Source of the DNA: Cyanobacteria bacterium SZAS-4
GTDB taxonomy: Bacteria; Cyanobacteriota; Vampirovibrionia; Obscuribacterales; Obscuribacteraceae
Length of the DNA stretch: 64,000 bases
Direction: 5' to 3'
Assembly: GCA_018266255.1 (NCBI GenBank)
Contig: JAFEAT010000005.1
Location: 1-64,000, forward strand
Below the pieces are notes generated by a model. The model was not told where the DNA came from. It saw nothing but the letters and a program-made list of their open reading frames with translations, and did not search any database. This document shows positions 34,304 through 42,384 of this stretch, piece after piece (within the stretch, counting starts at the first letter, position 1; every line of letters starts with the position of its first letter). Both the position numbers and the translations under genes were made by a program.

Positions 34304-35200
34304 ATGAAAATCTTGAAGTCAAAGCACCTAATTAGATTGACTCGCCTTCTGCTAGTTACGAATTTTCTCTGGCTTGCGCTCACCATTCAAACGCCCGCCG
34401 CTGAATCCCAAGACTGGACGCAGCTTAAGCCTGCAGGAGCACACTTTACTGTGCAAGTTCCTGAGCAGGTTGATGTCTTAAACCTGCCGAAAGATCGTGA
34501 TATTGAACTTCGAGTATGGTCCATGGCCCGTGGTGATCGACAATACATCGTCACTGCGATGTATTCGGAGAAAGGCGATTTCAGCAGCTATATCAACAAC
34601 TCTCTACCACAGACGTCCGAAATCAACGGATACCAACAGCGAGAAATGACTGTGCCTAGCACGGCGAAAACGCCAGCAGCAAGACGTATGTTTTACACAG
34701 GTGCTCATCATGCCATGATATTTGCGGAGATAGCTCCCGATATGCCTCAAAAAGATGATCAGTTTTTCAAATCAATTGAAATTGAAAAGGAAAATGCACC
34801 TTCCCACTACATACACGTGACTTGTGACAACAGATTTTATGTTTTGCTACCTTCCGATTTTGAGCGATCGGGCAACATGTGGAGAGGTTTTGATCAAAAC
34901 AACAGATACCTTGCTCTCGAATATTGGAAATCCGATCCGACAAACGAAATTAAGAAATTGGAAGAGAAGGCAGAGAAAGCAGGTTCGAGCGCCCTCAACG
35001 TAAAAAAGTCGTTCCAAGGTTTTGAGGCATGGGAATTTACGGTCGGCGAACACCACAAATATCTAGTGGTGAAGTGCCCTCGAATGTATTATGTATTCCA
35101 CTGCGACATCGGGAATTTATCGCCCGAAGCGCAAAAAGCGCAGGAAGACTTTTTCAGAAGCATTATCATCGACAAAGAGGCAAATCACCCAAACTTCTAA
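34304..35200 (+). CDS. Secreted protein with duplicated domain, unknown function
   Basis: A 298-residue exported protein. ATG 34304 begins a clear signal peptide (MKILKSKHLIRL then a hydrophobic core LLLVTNFLWLALTI, cleavage near PAAES). The mature part seems to be two related halves: AGAHFTVQVPEQVDV...DDQFFKSIEIEKE and CDNRFYVLLPSDFER...QEDFFRSIIIDKE, each starting with a strand and ending in an F-F-[KR]-S-I helix-strand, as in small lipoprotein domains that bind ligands. The frame is open 32 codons upstream, but that part has no signal-peptide character and precedes the likely -10 box. Confidence 0.68.
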   Translation: MKILKSKHLIRLTRLLLVTNFLWLALTIQTPAAESQDWTQLKPAGAHFTVQVPEQVDVLNLPKDRDIELRVWSMARGDRQYIVTAMYSEKGDFSSYINNSLPQTSEINGYQQREMTVPSTAKTPAARRMFYTGAHHAMIFAEIAPDMPQKDDQFFKSIEIEKENAPSHYIHVTCDNRFYVLLPSDFERSGNMWRGFDQNNRYLALEYWKSDPTNEIKKLEEKAEKAGSSALNVKKSFQGFEAWEFTVGEHHKYLVVKCPRMYYVFHCDIGNLSPEAQKAQEDFFRSIIIDKEANHPNF

Positions 35201-35252
35201 CTTTTAAAAGCACACCTAACACTATGTCGAGATTACTTACTTCCAGTTTTAC

Positions 35253-36320
35253 TCAGGTAACTTTTCCCCTTCGGGCAAGTCGTAGACAAGTATGGCTCAA
35301 GAGAATGGGTATAACCGCCACATTGCGTGCGAATGCGACAGGCCAGAGATAACCTGGAACTGCTACGTCTATTCCCTCTTTACTGTCAGCCAGAGCTTTT
35401 GCTAACTTGCGCAAATGAGTTGGTCCAAAAGGTCCGTCGTTGATTGGTTGTATCTGTTTCGCTGGCAGTCCACGCTCTCCTAGTAGTGCACCACATAGCG
35501 CGCCAACAATTGCAGCGTTACTGTCCGTATCACCACCAGCAGTGACTGTTGCTTGAATTGCACTCAAACAATTATCACCGAATCGTAAGAACGCAAATGT
35601 TGCGAGCGGCACACTGTGATTAACGAAACCACTGCAACCAAGCTGCGTACCAGCGTCATCAATAGATGCGCCTCGCACAGCCAGTTCTCTAGCTTTCTTC
35701 AATACTTCTTTCAATGACGCTTCCTGCACCACCGCGATGGATTGGTCGAAACATTTGAGGCGCGTGGCTTCGTCTGCCGAATCTGAATTCGCACATGCAG
35801 CGGCCAAATCCGCAACAAACAATGCGCCTTCGACTGCTCTTGCGTCGGTATGCGTTACTTCGGCAAGGGCCGTGCCGAATTGCTGTCGCAAATGTTGATC
35901 ATCATAGAAGAAAACACCCAAGATAGCAGCGCGCATCGCTGCCCCGTTACCGGCTGAGCGGATTCCTGTAGCCTTCGCGCCCATGAGTATCTTCATGCAC
36001 GACGAACTCGTCGCACGCCCAACTCCGAACGGCATTCGACAAAACCAACCAAGCATGGATGAACGAAATGATTTAACTGATCTGGAGAGATTCGGAGAAC
36101 TAGAAATTAAAGCTTGACCCAACAACGCGGACTGTTCAGTGTCGTCGCTAACAAATCCGATGTTACCCACTAAATAGTATCGAGCAATATCTGCTTGAGA
36201 AGGAAATTGTGCACGTATTGATTCTGCGGAAAGCCCTTCCATGTACAAACCAAGCGCATCTCCAACTGCCGTTCCGAGTAACGTTCCGGCCAATCTATCG
36301 TGTAAAAGCTTGTTGTTCAT
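35253..36320 (-). CDS. ADP-ribosylglycohydrolase (DraG-like)
   Basis: A 355-residue all-helical hydrolase that removes ADP-ribose from proteins or small molecules. The di-metal site motifs are present: GTAVGDALGLYMEG near the start, SDDTEQSALLGQAL (usual T-D-D-T), the GNGAAMRAAILG loop, THTDARAVEGALFVAD and GGDTDSNAAIVGALCGA. A C-terminal hydrophobic tail (VAFARNVAVIPILLSHTCLR) is unusual and might touch the membrane. Last of a minus-strand run with M23 and M48 peptidases. Confidence 0.92.
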   Translation of the reverse strand: MNNKLLHDRLAGTLLGTAVGDALGLYMEGLSAESIRAQFPSQADIARYYLVGNIGFVSDDTEQSALLGQALISSSPNLSRSVKSFRSSMLGWFCRMPFGVGRATSSSCMKILMGAKATGIRSAGNGAAMRAAILGVFFYDDQHLRQQFGTALAEVTHTDARAVEGALFVADLAAACANSDSADEATRLKCFDQSIAVVQEASLKEVLKKARELAVRGASIDDAGTQLGCSGFVNHSVPLATFAFLRFGDNCLSAIQATVTAGGDTDSNAAIVGALCGALLGERGLPAKQIQPINDGPFGPTHLRKLAKALADSKEGIDVAVPGYLWPVAFARNVAVIPILLSHTCLRLARRGKVT

Positions 36321-36412
36321 GGTCTTACCAGATAGCGGTGTGAAATCTGTAGTGGTTTGTTCTCAACGTCGAAGTTGGCTCTCCTCATATACCACTTTGG
36401 AGACCGCGCCGT

Positions 36413-37108
36413 TCAAGTCGCTACAGCTATAATTAGCGGCAAGGCCATCTCCCGAAAGGGAAAGCACATCCCGAAAGGGAAAGCACATCCCGAAAGGGAA
36501 AGCACATCCCGAAAGGGAAAGCATATCCCGCAAGGGAAAGACATCAAAGGTTCTGCTAATTGCCAGCAACTCAACTTGAACGAGGTCTGCCGAATCTCTC
36601 CAATTTGCTTACTGAAAAAGAAATCTGCAGGCGTTTCGACGACAGGTTCGAGATTGATGAAATCTTTAGCGACCGCATCAATATTTGACCAATCTCTGGA
36701 AGGTTGAATCGCTTTGAGCCTCGTGCTCAAAGAAGGATGCGTGTCGAACTCTTTGTGCGCTTTCCATGCTCGTAACAAAGTAGTTTGAATTTGCGATTCT
36801 TCGAGTTTGGAAGACACCTCCGCGCGCAGAAAGTGATACAGATCCCTGAAAGGTTCTGGATGGTCGACAACGCTTCGTCGCAATGTGTCGGAAACTTTCT
36901 TCGACAAATAGGTCCCCACAATTTCTGTCCTTATAAGGGCATTGCAAGTTGTTTCACCACCCACGATACTGACAGACAATTGATCGGCAGCGAGTTCATG
37001 CTCTCGACACAAAGCCCGGGATCGTCTAGCGAAAAAAGGCTCATACCAATTGGCAAATATTTGAAGAAGAAAACTCCCGAGCGCATTTTTCGGCTCGCAA
37101 GATTTCAT
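36413..37108 (-). CDS. M48 metallopeptidase, C-terminal fragment (frameshifted)
   Basis: A 231-codon open frame continuing the M48 peptidase after a frame break: ANWYEPFFARRSRALCREHE followed by LAADQLSV provides the third zinc ligand region (E-x-x-A-D) and the helix after it, then ...DTHPSLSTRLKAI is the typical M48 C-terminal H-P-x-x-x-x-R motif. The last ~40 residues (SFPCGICFPFRD...) are encoded by a 19-bp tandem repeat and look unrelated to the family. It overlaps the N-terminal fragment by 68 bp in a different frame. Alone it cannot be an active peptidase. Confidence 0.7.
   Translation of the reverse strand: MKSCEPKNALGSFLLQIFANWYEPFFARRSRALCREHELAADQLSVSIVGGETTCNALIRTEIVGTYLSKKVSDTLRRSVVDHPEPFRDLYHFLRAEVSSKLEESQIQTTLLRAWKAHKEFDTHPSLSTRLKAIQPSRDWSNIDAVAKDFINLEPVVETPADFFFSKQIGEIRQTSFKLSCWQLAEPLMSFPCGICFPFRDVLSLSGCAFPFGMCFPFREMALPLIIAVAT
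36451..36544 (+). repeat. 19-bp tandem repeat x5 within the M48 3' end
   Basis: CCCGAAAGGGAAAGCACAT at 36451, 36470, 36489 and 36508 (one change), and a decayed fifth unit at 36527. The CCC-GAAA-GGG core of each unit is itself a small palindrome. No spacers, so not a CRISPR. Confidence 0.93.
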
Positions 37109-37679
37109 AGAGCTGATCCCAGGATTTTTGAACTTGATAAATCCAACAGGAAATCACACCGTGCTTTCCCGAAATATGTCCCATCTCATGCGCCAGTATC
37201 GCTTTGAATTCGTCTATCGAAACTGCGTCGAGAAGCGGAAGCCCAAGCAAGAGAACGTTTTTATGCCAACCTAGAATTCCAAGCCTGGGTATCTGAGTGA
37301 TACCGCAATTGAATTCGCCGTTCAATAGAATTGAGTGAATCTTTGGACAACCAGTTTTGCTACGCAAATCCGCAATCAACTCTTCCAAACGCGGGGCATA
37401 CTTAGGCTCGATTACCAGTCCTACTGGTTGTGGAAAGCGCACGAAAAGTGCTTTTACCATCAGACCGGCCGTGATGACCAGCAGAAAAGCAAATTTGGCG
37501 AACCAGACATAGTGAAACTTGATCATAAAGAAGACGATCGCCAGTGCCGCCACAAGCAACGCGAGCATAAGCGCGAAGATGTAGACATATCCAAGCAAAG
37601 CAAGCGCAACTAAGCGCGGCACACTTGCCTTCGGTTCTTTGAATTCCGGCGGCACAGTTGTTGAGTCGGAATGAGCCAT
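37041..37679 (-). CDS. M48 metallopeptidase, N-terminal fragment (frameshifted)
   Basis: A 212-codon open frame with two membrane helices (residues ~23-50 and 58-75) and the start of an M48/HtpX-type zinc peptidase domain: VIEPKYAPRLEELIADL, FNCGITQIPRLGILGWHKN and the zinc motif AILAHEMGHISGKHG. It should go on into the E-x-x-x-D helix, but after YEILRAEK the frame leaves family sequence and stops at 37041. Removing one A from the run GAAAAATGC (37082-37090 region) would join it to the C-terminal fragment. Five bases after the M23 gene stop, so co-transcribed with it. Confidence 0.78.
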   Translation of the reverse strand: MAHSDSTTVPPEFKEPKASVPRLVALALLGYVYIFALMLALLVAALAIVFFMIKFHYVWFAKFAFLLVITAGLMVKALFVRFPQPVGLVIEPKYAPRLEELIADLRSKTGCPKIHSILLNGEFNCGITQIPRLGILGWHKNVLLLGLPLLDAVSIDEFKAILAHEMGHISGKHGVISCWIYQVQKSWDQLYEILRAEKCAREFSSSNICQLV

Positions 37680-37684
37680 CAGAC

Positions 37685-38587
37685 TTATTCAGCAGCTGAA
37701 GTTTTAGCCAGCCATGCCTTTGAATTCGGAACAGCGATCCACGGCTGCGGATTTGTGGCCACGTTGTTTACGTACAAACTCCAGTGCAAGTGCGGTCCGG
37801 ATGCGCGACCAGTCGATCCAACCGTGCCGAGTTTTTGCCCCGCTTCGACGTCTTGTCCGACTTTGACACCAACCGAAGTCATGTGAATGTAGATCGAAAT
37901 TACGCCTTGTCCGTGATCCACTGCTACACAATTGCCGTGCAGACGCCATTTCAGTCCGACCAGCACCACTTTGCCAGGCGCGCAAGAAACAATCGGAGTG
38001 CCTGCCGGTGCTCTGAAGTCTAAACCGGAATGAAAGTAATCGTCCAACAATTTTCCATTAACTACCCGCTTCATTCCAAATTTCGAAGACGTTGCATATT
38101 TCGATGGAACAGTAAAAACACCAGTCCACATGCGCTTATCCGAAACGGTCGCTTTCGCTGCGGCAATTCCCTCTTCTTCACCAGGCGACATCAAAAAATT
38201 GTCTTTTGATTTTGGCAAAGTCAGATATTGAATGGGAAATTTACCAGCCTTGACGGTCAAGTCAACTCTATCGCTGCCCGCCAACACCTGATATTTACCG
38301 GGTTTGATATCAGCAGGAATGGCAAGCAGAGCAACATACTTGTTGCTATCTGCGGAGCCCCCTCTGGGAAACAGCTTATATGTCTGTTTATTGAATGTCA
38401 CCGAGGGTGGTGCCCCTGCAGAACCATCAGTCGTAGCCGTCAGCTCAATAGTCTCGCCCTGAGCCGGTGCGGCGTTGGTAACAGACAACTCGGTGGACTG
38501 TGCGGATTGTGCGATCGAGGAAGAAATGGCAACTAAAAAAATAATCGGAGCAACAAAACGCTCCAACAGATTTCGAGCAATGATCAA
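37685..38587 (-). CDS. Secreted M23 (LytM-type) peptidoglycan endopeptidase
   Basis: A 300-residue exported zinc peptidase that cuts peptide crosslinks in cell wall. A signal peptide (FVAPIIFLVAISSSIAQSAQ) is followed by an Ig-like domain (~35-115) and the M23 domain with zinc ligands in FHSGLDFRAPAGTPI (H-x6-D pattern), IYIHMTSVGVKVGQDV and SGPHLHWSLYV. All ligands are present, so activity is likely. Downstream of the PC4 gene and just upstream of the M48 fragments on the same strand. Confidence 0.92.
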   Translation of the reverse strand: MIIARNLLERFVAPIIFLVAISSSIAQSAQSTELSVTNAAPAQGETIELTATTDGSAGAPPSVTFNKQTYKLFPRGGSADSNKYVALLAIPADIKPGKYQVLAGSDRVDLTVKAGKFPIQYLTLPKSKDNFLMSPGEEEGIAAAKATVSDKRMWTGVFTVPSKYATSSKFGMKRVVNGKLLDDYFHSGLDFRAPAGTPIVSCAPGKVVLVGLKWRLHGNCVAVDHGQGVISIYIHMTSVGVKVGQDVEAGQKLGTVGSTGRASGPHLHWSLYVNNVATNPQPWIAVPNSKAWLAKTSAAE

Positions 38588-38618
38588 AATGATTTCCTAT
38601 TCTGTCTGCAAAAATGGA

Positions 38619-38852
38619 TTACGGTTCTTCAGCAGAACCTTCGCCGGCTGGCACCAATCGATCGATAGCTTCACGCAACGCATCGATTTTTTCCAAAGGC
38701 AACGCAATGCCTTTCTTTGTTGGCTTTTCTTCCTGGTCTTTGTCCATATACCATTCGCGAATGTGCAGATACTTGGTGCCGCGATACTCGCCGATATAGA
38801 CGTTAATCGTTTCGCCGCGAGCCTTTTCGTGAACTGTAATTCTCTCTTCCAA
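38619..38852 (-). CDS. PC4/YdbC-type ssDNA-binding protein
   Basis: A 77-residue protein with the transcriptional coactivator p15 (PC4) fold that binds single-stranded DNA and may act in transcription or repair. Core: INVYIGEYRGTKYLHIREWY followed by KKGIALPLEKIDALREAIDR, the four-strand sheet plus helix pattern of the family. The start is a TTG at 38852, set by a perfect AGGAGG 8 bases upstream. Acidic C-terminal tail (GEGSAEEP). Divergent from obgE. Confidence 0.87.
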   Translation of the reverse strand: MEERITVHEKARGETINVYIGEYRGTKYLHIREWYMDKDQEEKPTKKGIALPLEKIDALREAIDRLVPAGEGSAEEP

Positions 38853-38958
38853 GGGATTTTCCTCCTGTGTTAAACACAGTTATCGGTAGTAATGCTCAAA
38901 AAACCTATTGCCAAGAAGAACGGAGTTCCTCACACAAGTATATATAAATACTACACAG

Positions 38959-38992
38959 ATCAAGATCTAAATCTAGATCAGTATAAGATCTA
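38959..38992 (+). promoter_or_regulatory. GATC/AGATCT-rich motif cluster between PC4 and obgE
   Basis: Four GATC tetramers within 34 bases, including AGATCT twice and the palindrome GATCTA-AAT-C-TAGATC. Possible operator for either divergent gene. Confidence 0.35.
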
Positions 38993-39016
38993 CCCTTCAG
39001 AAGCTTTAACTTAAAC

Positions 39017-40342
39017 ATGAGCCAATTCATAGACCATGTATTTATAGAAGTACGTTCCGGCGACGGCGGGAACGGCATCGTCGCCTGGCGTCGTGAGAAA
39101 TATGAGCCGATGGGTGGACCCGCAGGTGGAAACGGCGGTCGCGGCGGACACATATACTTTGAGGCCACTCGAGATATAAACACCCTCATAGATTTTCGCT
39201 TCAAAAAAAGAATTGAAGGGCGCATCGGTGAGCGCGGAAGACACAAAGGACAGCACGGCAAAAACGCCGAAGACACTGTCGTGCGAGTGCCGATTGGAAC
39301 CGTCATCAAAGACGCCGAAACAGGCGACATCATTGCTGATTTGGTGCTCGAACATCAACGAGCGATGGTTGCTCAAGGCGGTCGTGGCGGTCGCGGCAAC
39401 ACGATGCTAGCAACTCCGCAAATGCGCGCGCCCCACTTTTGCGAACCCGGAGAAGCCGGTATCGAGCGCAAGTTGGAGCTGGAGTTGAAAGTGCTCGCCG
39501 ACATCGGAGTGATCGGGTTGCCAAATGCCGGCAAGTCGACGCTACTTTCGGTGGTATCAGCGGCGAAGCCAAAGATTGCAGACTATCCATTCTCTACTTT
39601 AGAACCGCAGCTCGGTGTGATCAAAACCAAAAGCGGAAACGCCTTTGTCATGGCTGATATTCCTGGGTTGGTAGAAGGCGCATCGGAAGGGGTTGGCCTC
39701 GGCCATCAATTCTTGCGCCACGTTGAACGTACAAGGATGCTGATCCATCTTGTCGACATATCGTCTGAGCATCTGGAACAAGACATCGACACAATCCGCG
39801 CCGAATTGCGCTTGCACAGCCAAGATCTGGCAGCATTGCCACAACTTCTCGTCTGCAATAAAGCAGATTTGGTTGATGAGGAAGAGGCTGCCGAAATAAT
39901 CAAGCGCTTGAAAAAGCACTATAAGACCGGCAACAACAAGAAGCAGAATGCTCTGTTCAAGGGCGAAGAAGTGATGCTGATTTCCGGTGCCACCAGGCAA
40001 GGTGTCGACGAATTGATCAATGTGATGGAAGAAGCGTTGACGAAGCTGAAGGCGGAGCAACCCGAGCCTGCAGAAATTATTTTCTTCGATCCAAAGTCTC
40101 AAGAGCGCCCCGACACTGGTTTCCAGATCTACCGAAAGAAAGGCGTCTTCTTCGTGGAAGGCGATCGTGCGGAACGACTAGTATCAGTGACGAATATGCG
40201 CGACGCGGATTCGATTCACCACATGATTCACGTTCTGCGCGCCATGGGCATCATCGACGCGCTCATCGCAGAAGGTGCTAAGCACGGAAGCGAAGTTGTG
40301 GTCGGCGCGACAACCTTCTCGTTTGGCGAAGAGTTCGGCTAA
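39017..40342 (+). CDS. obgE: GTPase Obg/CgtA
   Basis: A 441-residue ribosome-assembly and stress GTPase. The glycine-rich Obg fold is at the N-terminus (RSGDGGNGIVAWRREKYEP, GGPAGGNGGRGGHIYFEA), the G domain carries GLPNAGKST (G1), FSTLEPQLGV (switch I), DIPGLVEGASEG (G3) and NKADL (G4), and a C-terminal OCT domain (FQIYRKKGVFFVEGDRAERL) completes the long form of the family. Full length. A hairpin lies 16 bases after the stop. No strong Shine-Dalgarno. Confidence 0.97.
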   Translation: MSQFIDHVFIEVRSGDGGNGIVAWRREKYEPMGGPAGGNGGRGGHIYFEATRDINTLIDFRFKKRIEGRIGERGRHKGQHGKNAEDTVVRVPIGTVIKDAETGDIIADLVLEHQRAMVAQGGRGGRGNTMLATPQMRAPHFCEPGEAGIERKLELELKVLADIGVIGLPNAGKSTLLSVVSAAKPKIADYPFSTLEPQLGVIKTKSGNAFVMADIPGLVEGASEGVGLGHQFLRHVERTRMLIHLVDISSEHLEQDIDTIRAELRLHSQDLAALPQLLVCNKADLVDEEEAAEIIKRLKKHYKTGNNKKQNALFKGEEVMLISGATRQGVDELINVMEEALTKLKAEQPEPAEIIFFDPKSQERPDTGFQIYRKKGVFFVEGDRAERLVSVTNMRDADSIHHMIHVLRAMGIIDALIAEGAKHGSEVVVGATTFSFGEEFG

Positions 40343-40344
40343 AA

Positions 40345-40386
40345 ATCAACCAAACAAAAATCGCCCGTGCCAGGCGCGGACGATTT
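40345..40386 (-). terminator. Terminator of the small basic-protein gene, between convergent genes
   Basis: On the minus strand AAATCGTCCGCG pairs with CGCGGGCGATTT-type partner (40358-40369 / 40375-40386, one mismatch and one wobble) and is followed by TTTTGTTTGG. On the plus strand it may also end obgE. Confidence 0.65.
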
Positions 40387-40408
40387 AAATGATTTCGCTT
40401 GAGAGCGA

Positions 40409-40555
40409 TTACTTCTTAGCTGGTGCGGCTGGAGCTGCAGCAACTTCTTCGGCGCGCTCGATTCGGCGCAAGTCTGCAGTTCTGGCGTTGATTTTCTTCT
40501 TGTGAGCACGTGCCGCGACTTTAACGGCGCGCTTCATACCTCTTTGCTGTGGCAT
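40409..40555 (-). CDS. 48-residue highly basic protein, ribosome-associated candidate
   Basis: A 49-codon frame from ATG 40555 to TAA 40409-40411. The product is strongly basic at the start (MPQQRGMKRAVKVAARAHKK) and ends in an Ala/Pro/Lys tail (EEVAAAPAAPAKK), the composition of small ribosomal or nucleic-acid-binding proteins. GGGGA lies about 10 bases upstream and a terminator follows, so it looks like a real single-gene unit between obgE and a Nudix gene. I do not recognise the family. Confidence 0.6.
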   Translation of the reverse strand: MPQQRGMKRAVKVAARAHKKKINARTADLRRIERAEEVAAAPAAPAKK

Positions 40556-40628
40556 TTTTCGAATCCCCATTTATCCAAGGTTAGTCCATGCAGCAAACTG
40601 CCAGACCGATATACGAACGGAGATCATA

Positions 40629-41174
40629 CTACACCCAGAGATTGCCAAGATACTCGATGCCATTCTGGAAGCCACTTGGCATTGATTCTGCGATCACTTT
40701 GCCAATCGGGGGAAATAGCGTAATTCGCTCCAGTTCAGCCACGGGAATGAAATCGACCGCCGCCAAAACCGGTTCGTTACCCAATTTCATAATTCCGCCA
40801 GTGACTTTGGCTTTGATGTAAATGTTGACAATATGATGCAACCGGTCTGGCGCAATCGCCTCAGAGAGGAAGACAAATCGCTCAACCTCAACGTCAAGCC
40901 CCGTCTCTTCCTTTATTTCACGCACTGCACACTCGAAAAACGTCTCGCCGTATTCCAGTCGTCCACCTGGCAAAACCCAGTACTGGCGGTTGCCTTTGCG
41001 GTGCTTGACCAGCAGAATTTTGTCATCCTGAATGACGATTACTGAGACGCGCGTCGTCGGTATCGTATGTCCCGGTCTCTTTTTGAATTTTGGCTTGGGC
41101 AATTTCCCGACCCGAAAAACATCCTGCATGAATTGTAGTGCAAGGCGCGAACTAGATTTTCCTTTTGATTGCAA
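40629..41174 (-). CDS. Nudix hydrolase
   Basis: A 181-residue enzyme of the Nudix family, hydrolysing a nucleoside diphosphate linked to another group. The Nudix box is complete: GGRLEYGETFFECAVREIKE followed by ETGL (G-x5-E-x7-R-E-[UV]-x-E-E-x-G-[UL]). The core runs TTRVSVIVIQDDKILLVKH to DFIPVAELERITLFP. The N-terminal 35 residues are basic and not part of the fold. The first start is a TTG at 41174; ATG 41129 is an alternative, and neither has a good ribosome-binding site. Divergent from pheS. Confidence 0.88.
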   Translation of the reverse strand: MQSKGKSSSRLALQFMQDVFRVGKLPKPKFKKRPGHTIPTTRVSVIVIQDDKILLVKHRKGNRQYWVLPGGRLEYGETFFECAVREIKEETGLDVEVERFVFLSEAIAPDRLHHIVNIYIKAKVTGGIMKLGNEPVLAAVDFIPVAELERITLFPPIGKVIAESMPSGFQNGIEYLGNLWV

Positions 41175-41267
41175 ATCGCAACGAGGACAACCCGCGAAGC
41201 CCGAAACGCGCTGATTTTCTGCTAATTTTATTAGTCGTTATTAGAAAAACAACTTGGAATCAAAGAC

Positions 41268-42308
41268 ATGACTCCCGAAGAGCTTGAAGGAAAATTGACC
41301 GAAGCCGAGCGAAGTGCGCTCACAGCTTTGGATGCCGTGAATGATTCGGCTCAGCTGGAAGAATTTCGGCTCAAGTTTATGGGTAAAAAAGGCGAAGTTA
41401 CAGCCATTTTGAGCGGCGTCGGGCAACTTGACAAAGCCGATCGCGGTCGCGTCGGCTCACTTGCCAATACCGTTAAAACCAATATTGAACAGGCTTTCGA
41501 GAAACACAAGCGGACGTTTTACGACCGCGAGTTGAACGCCAGACTGAGCACAGAGCGAATTGACGTGACATTGCCCGGCACTGGAATGAAGCCAGGGCAC
41601 ATTCATCCACTCACTCAAATCACAAGCGACATTGTCGAAATCTTTCACGGCATGGGCTTCTCCGTCGCCGATGGTCCTGAAGTGGAAACGGACTATTACA
41701 ATTTCGATGCGCTGAACACGCCAGACAGTCACCCTGCGCGCGATTCACAAGACACCTTTTACACCAACATAAATCCTTCGGTTCTGTTGCGAAGCCAGAC
41801 TTCGACGGTGCAAGTGCGGGTCATGGAAGAAAACAAACCACCGTTGCGCATCATCTCTCCAGGCCGTGTCTACCGCAACGAGGAAGTGAACGCTCGCAAG
41901 TATCCGCTCTTCCACCAGCTAGAAGGGCTTCTGATCGACAAAGACGTGACATTCGGTGAGCTGAAAGGATTGCTGACTGAATTCATTCGCCTGTTCCTGG
42001 GCAAACCCTTGAAGACACGATTTCGTCCAGACTTTTTTCCGTTCACTGAGCCTAGCGCCGAACTCGACAGCCAATGCCCGTTCTGCATGGGCACCGGTTG
42101 CAAGGTTTGTGGACATCGCGGCTGGCTAGAGTTGCTCGGATGCGGCATGGTCGACCCGAACGTCTTGCGCGGAGTTGGGATAGACCCTGAAGAATGGAAC
42201 GGATTTGCCTTCGGAATGGGCATCGAGCGCGTCGCCATGCTGAAGTACGACGTCAACGACATTCGACACTTCTTCACGAACGATCTCAGGTTCCTTGAAC
42301 AATTTTGA
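41268..42308 (+). CDS. pheS: Phenylalanyl-tRNA synthetase alpha subunit
   Basis: A 346-residue subunit of the alpha2-beta2 enzyme that charges tRNA-Phe. The N-terminal coiled-coil region (to ~90) is followed by the class II core: motif 1 HPLTQITSDIVEIFHGMGF, the PDSHPARDSQDTFY segment, motif 2 RIISPGRVYRNEEVNARKYP(LF)HQLEG and motif 3 GFAFGMGIERVAMLKY. Full length (typical 330-350). pheT follows after 76 bases with no terminator, so they form a pheST operon. Confidence 0.97.
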   Translation: MTPEELEGKLTEAERSALTALDAVNDSAQLEEFRLKFMGKKGEVTAILSGVGQLDKADRGRVGSLANTVKTNIEQAFEKHKRTFYDRELNARLSTERIDVTLPGTGMKPGHIHPLTQITSDIVEIFHGMGFSVADGPEVETDYYNFDALNTPDSHPARDSQDTFYTNINPSVLLRSQTSTVQVRVMEENKPPLRIISPGRVYRNEEVNARKYPLFHQLEGLLIDKDVTFGELKGLLTEFIRLFLGKPLKTRFRPDFFPFTEPSAELDSQCPFCMGTGCKVCGHRGWLELLGCGMVDPNVLRGVGIDPEEWNGFAFGMGIERVAMLKYDVNDIRHFFTNDLRFLEQF

Positions 42309-42384
42309 TCGATAAGAGCCGCTTGCTGCTTAGAGTACACAGGGTGAAACCCGCATGCACACTTCATTTAACTGAGGATTCCTA

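Noticed and set aside
36451-36544. CRISPR-like array of short repeats
   Set aside because: Units are contiguous 19-mers with no spacers and no cas genes nearby; a plain tandem repeat.
36357-36707. Plus-strand frame rich in Lys-Gly-Lys through the 19-bp repeat
   Set aside because: Repeat translation plus antisense of the M48 gene; no independent support.
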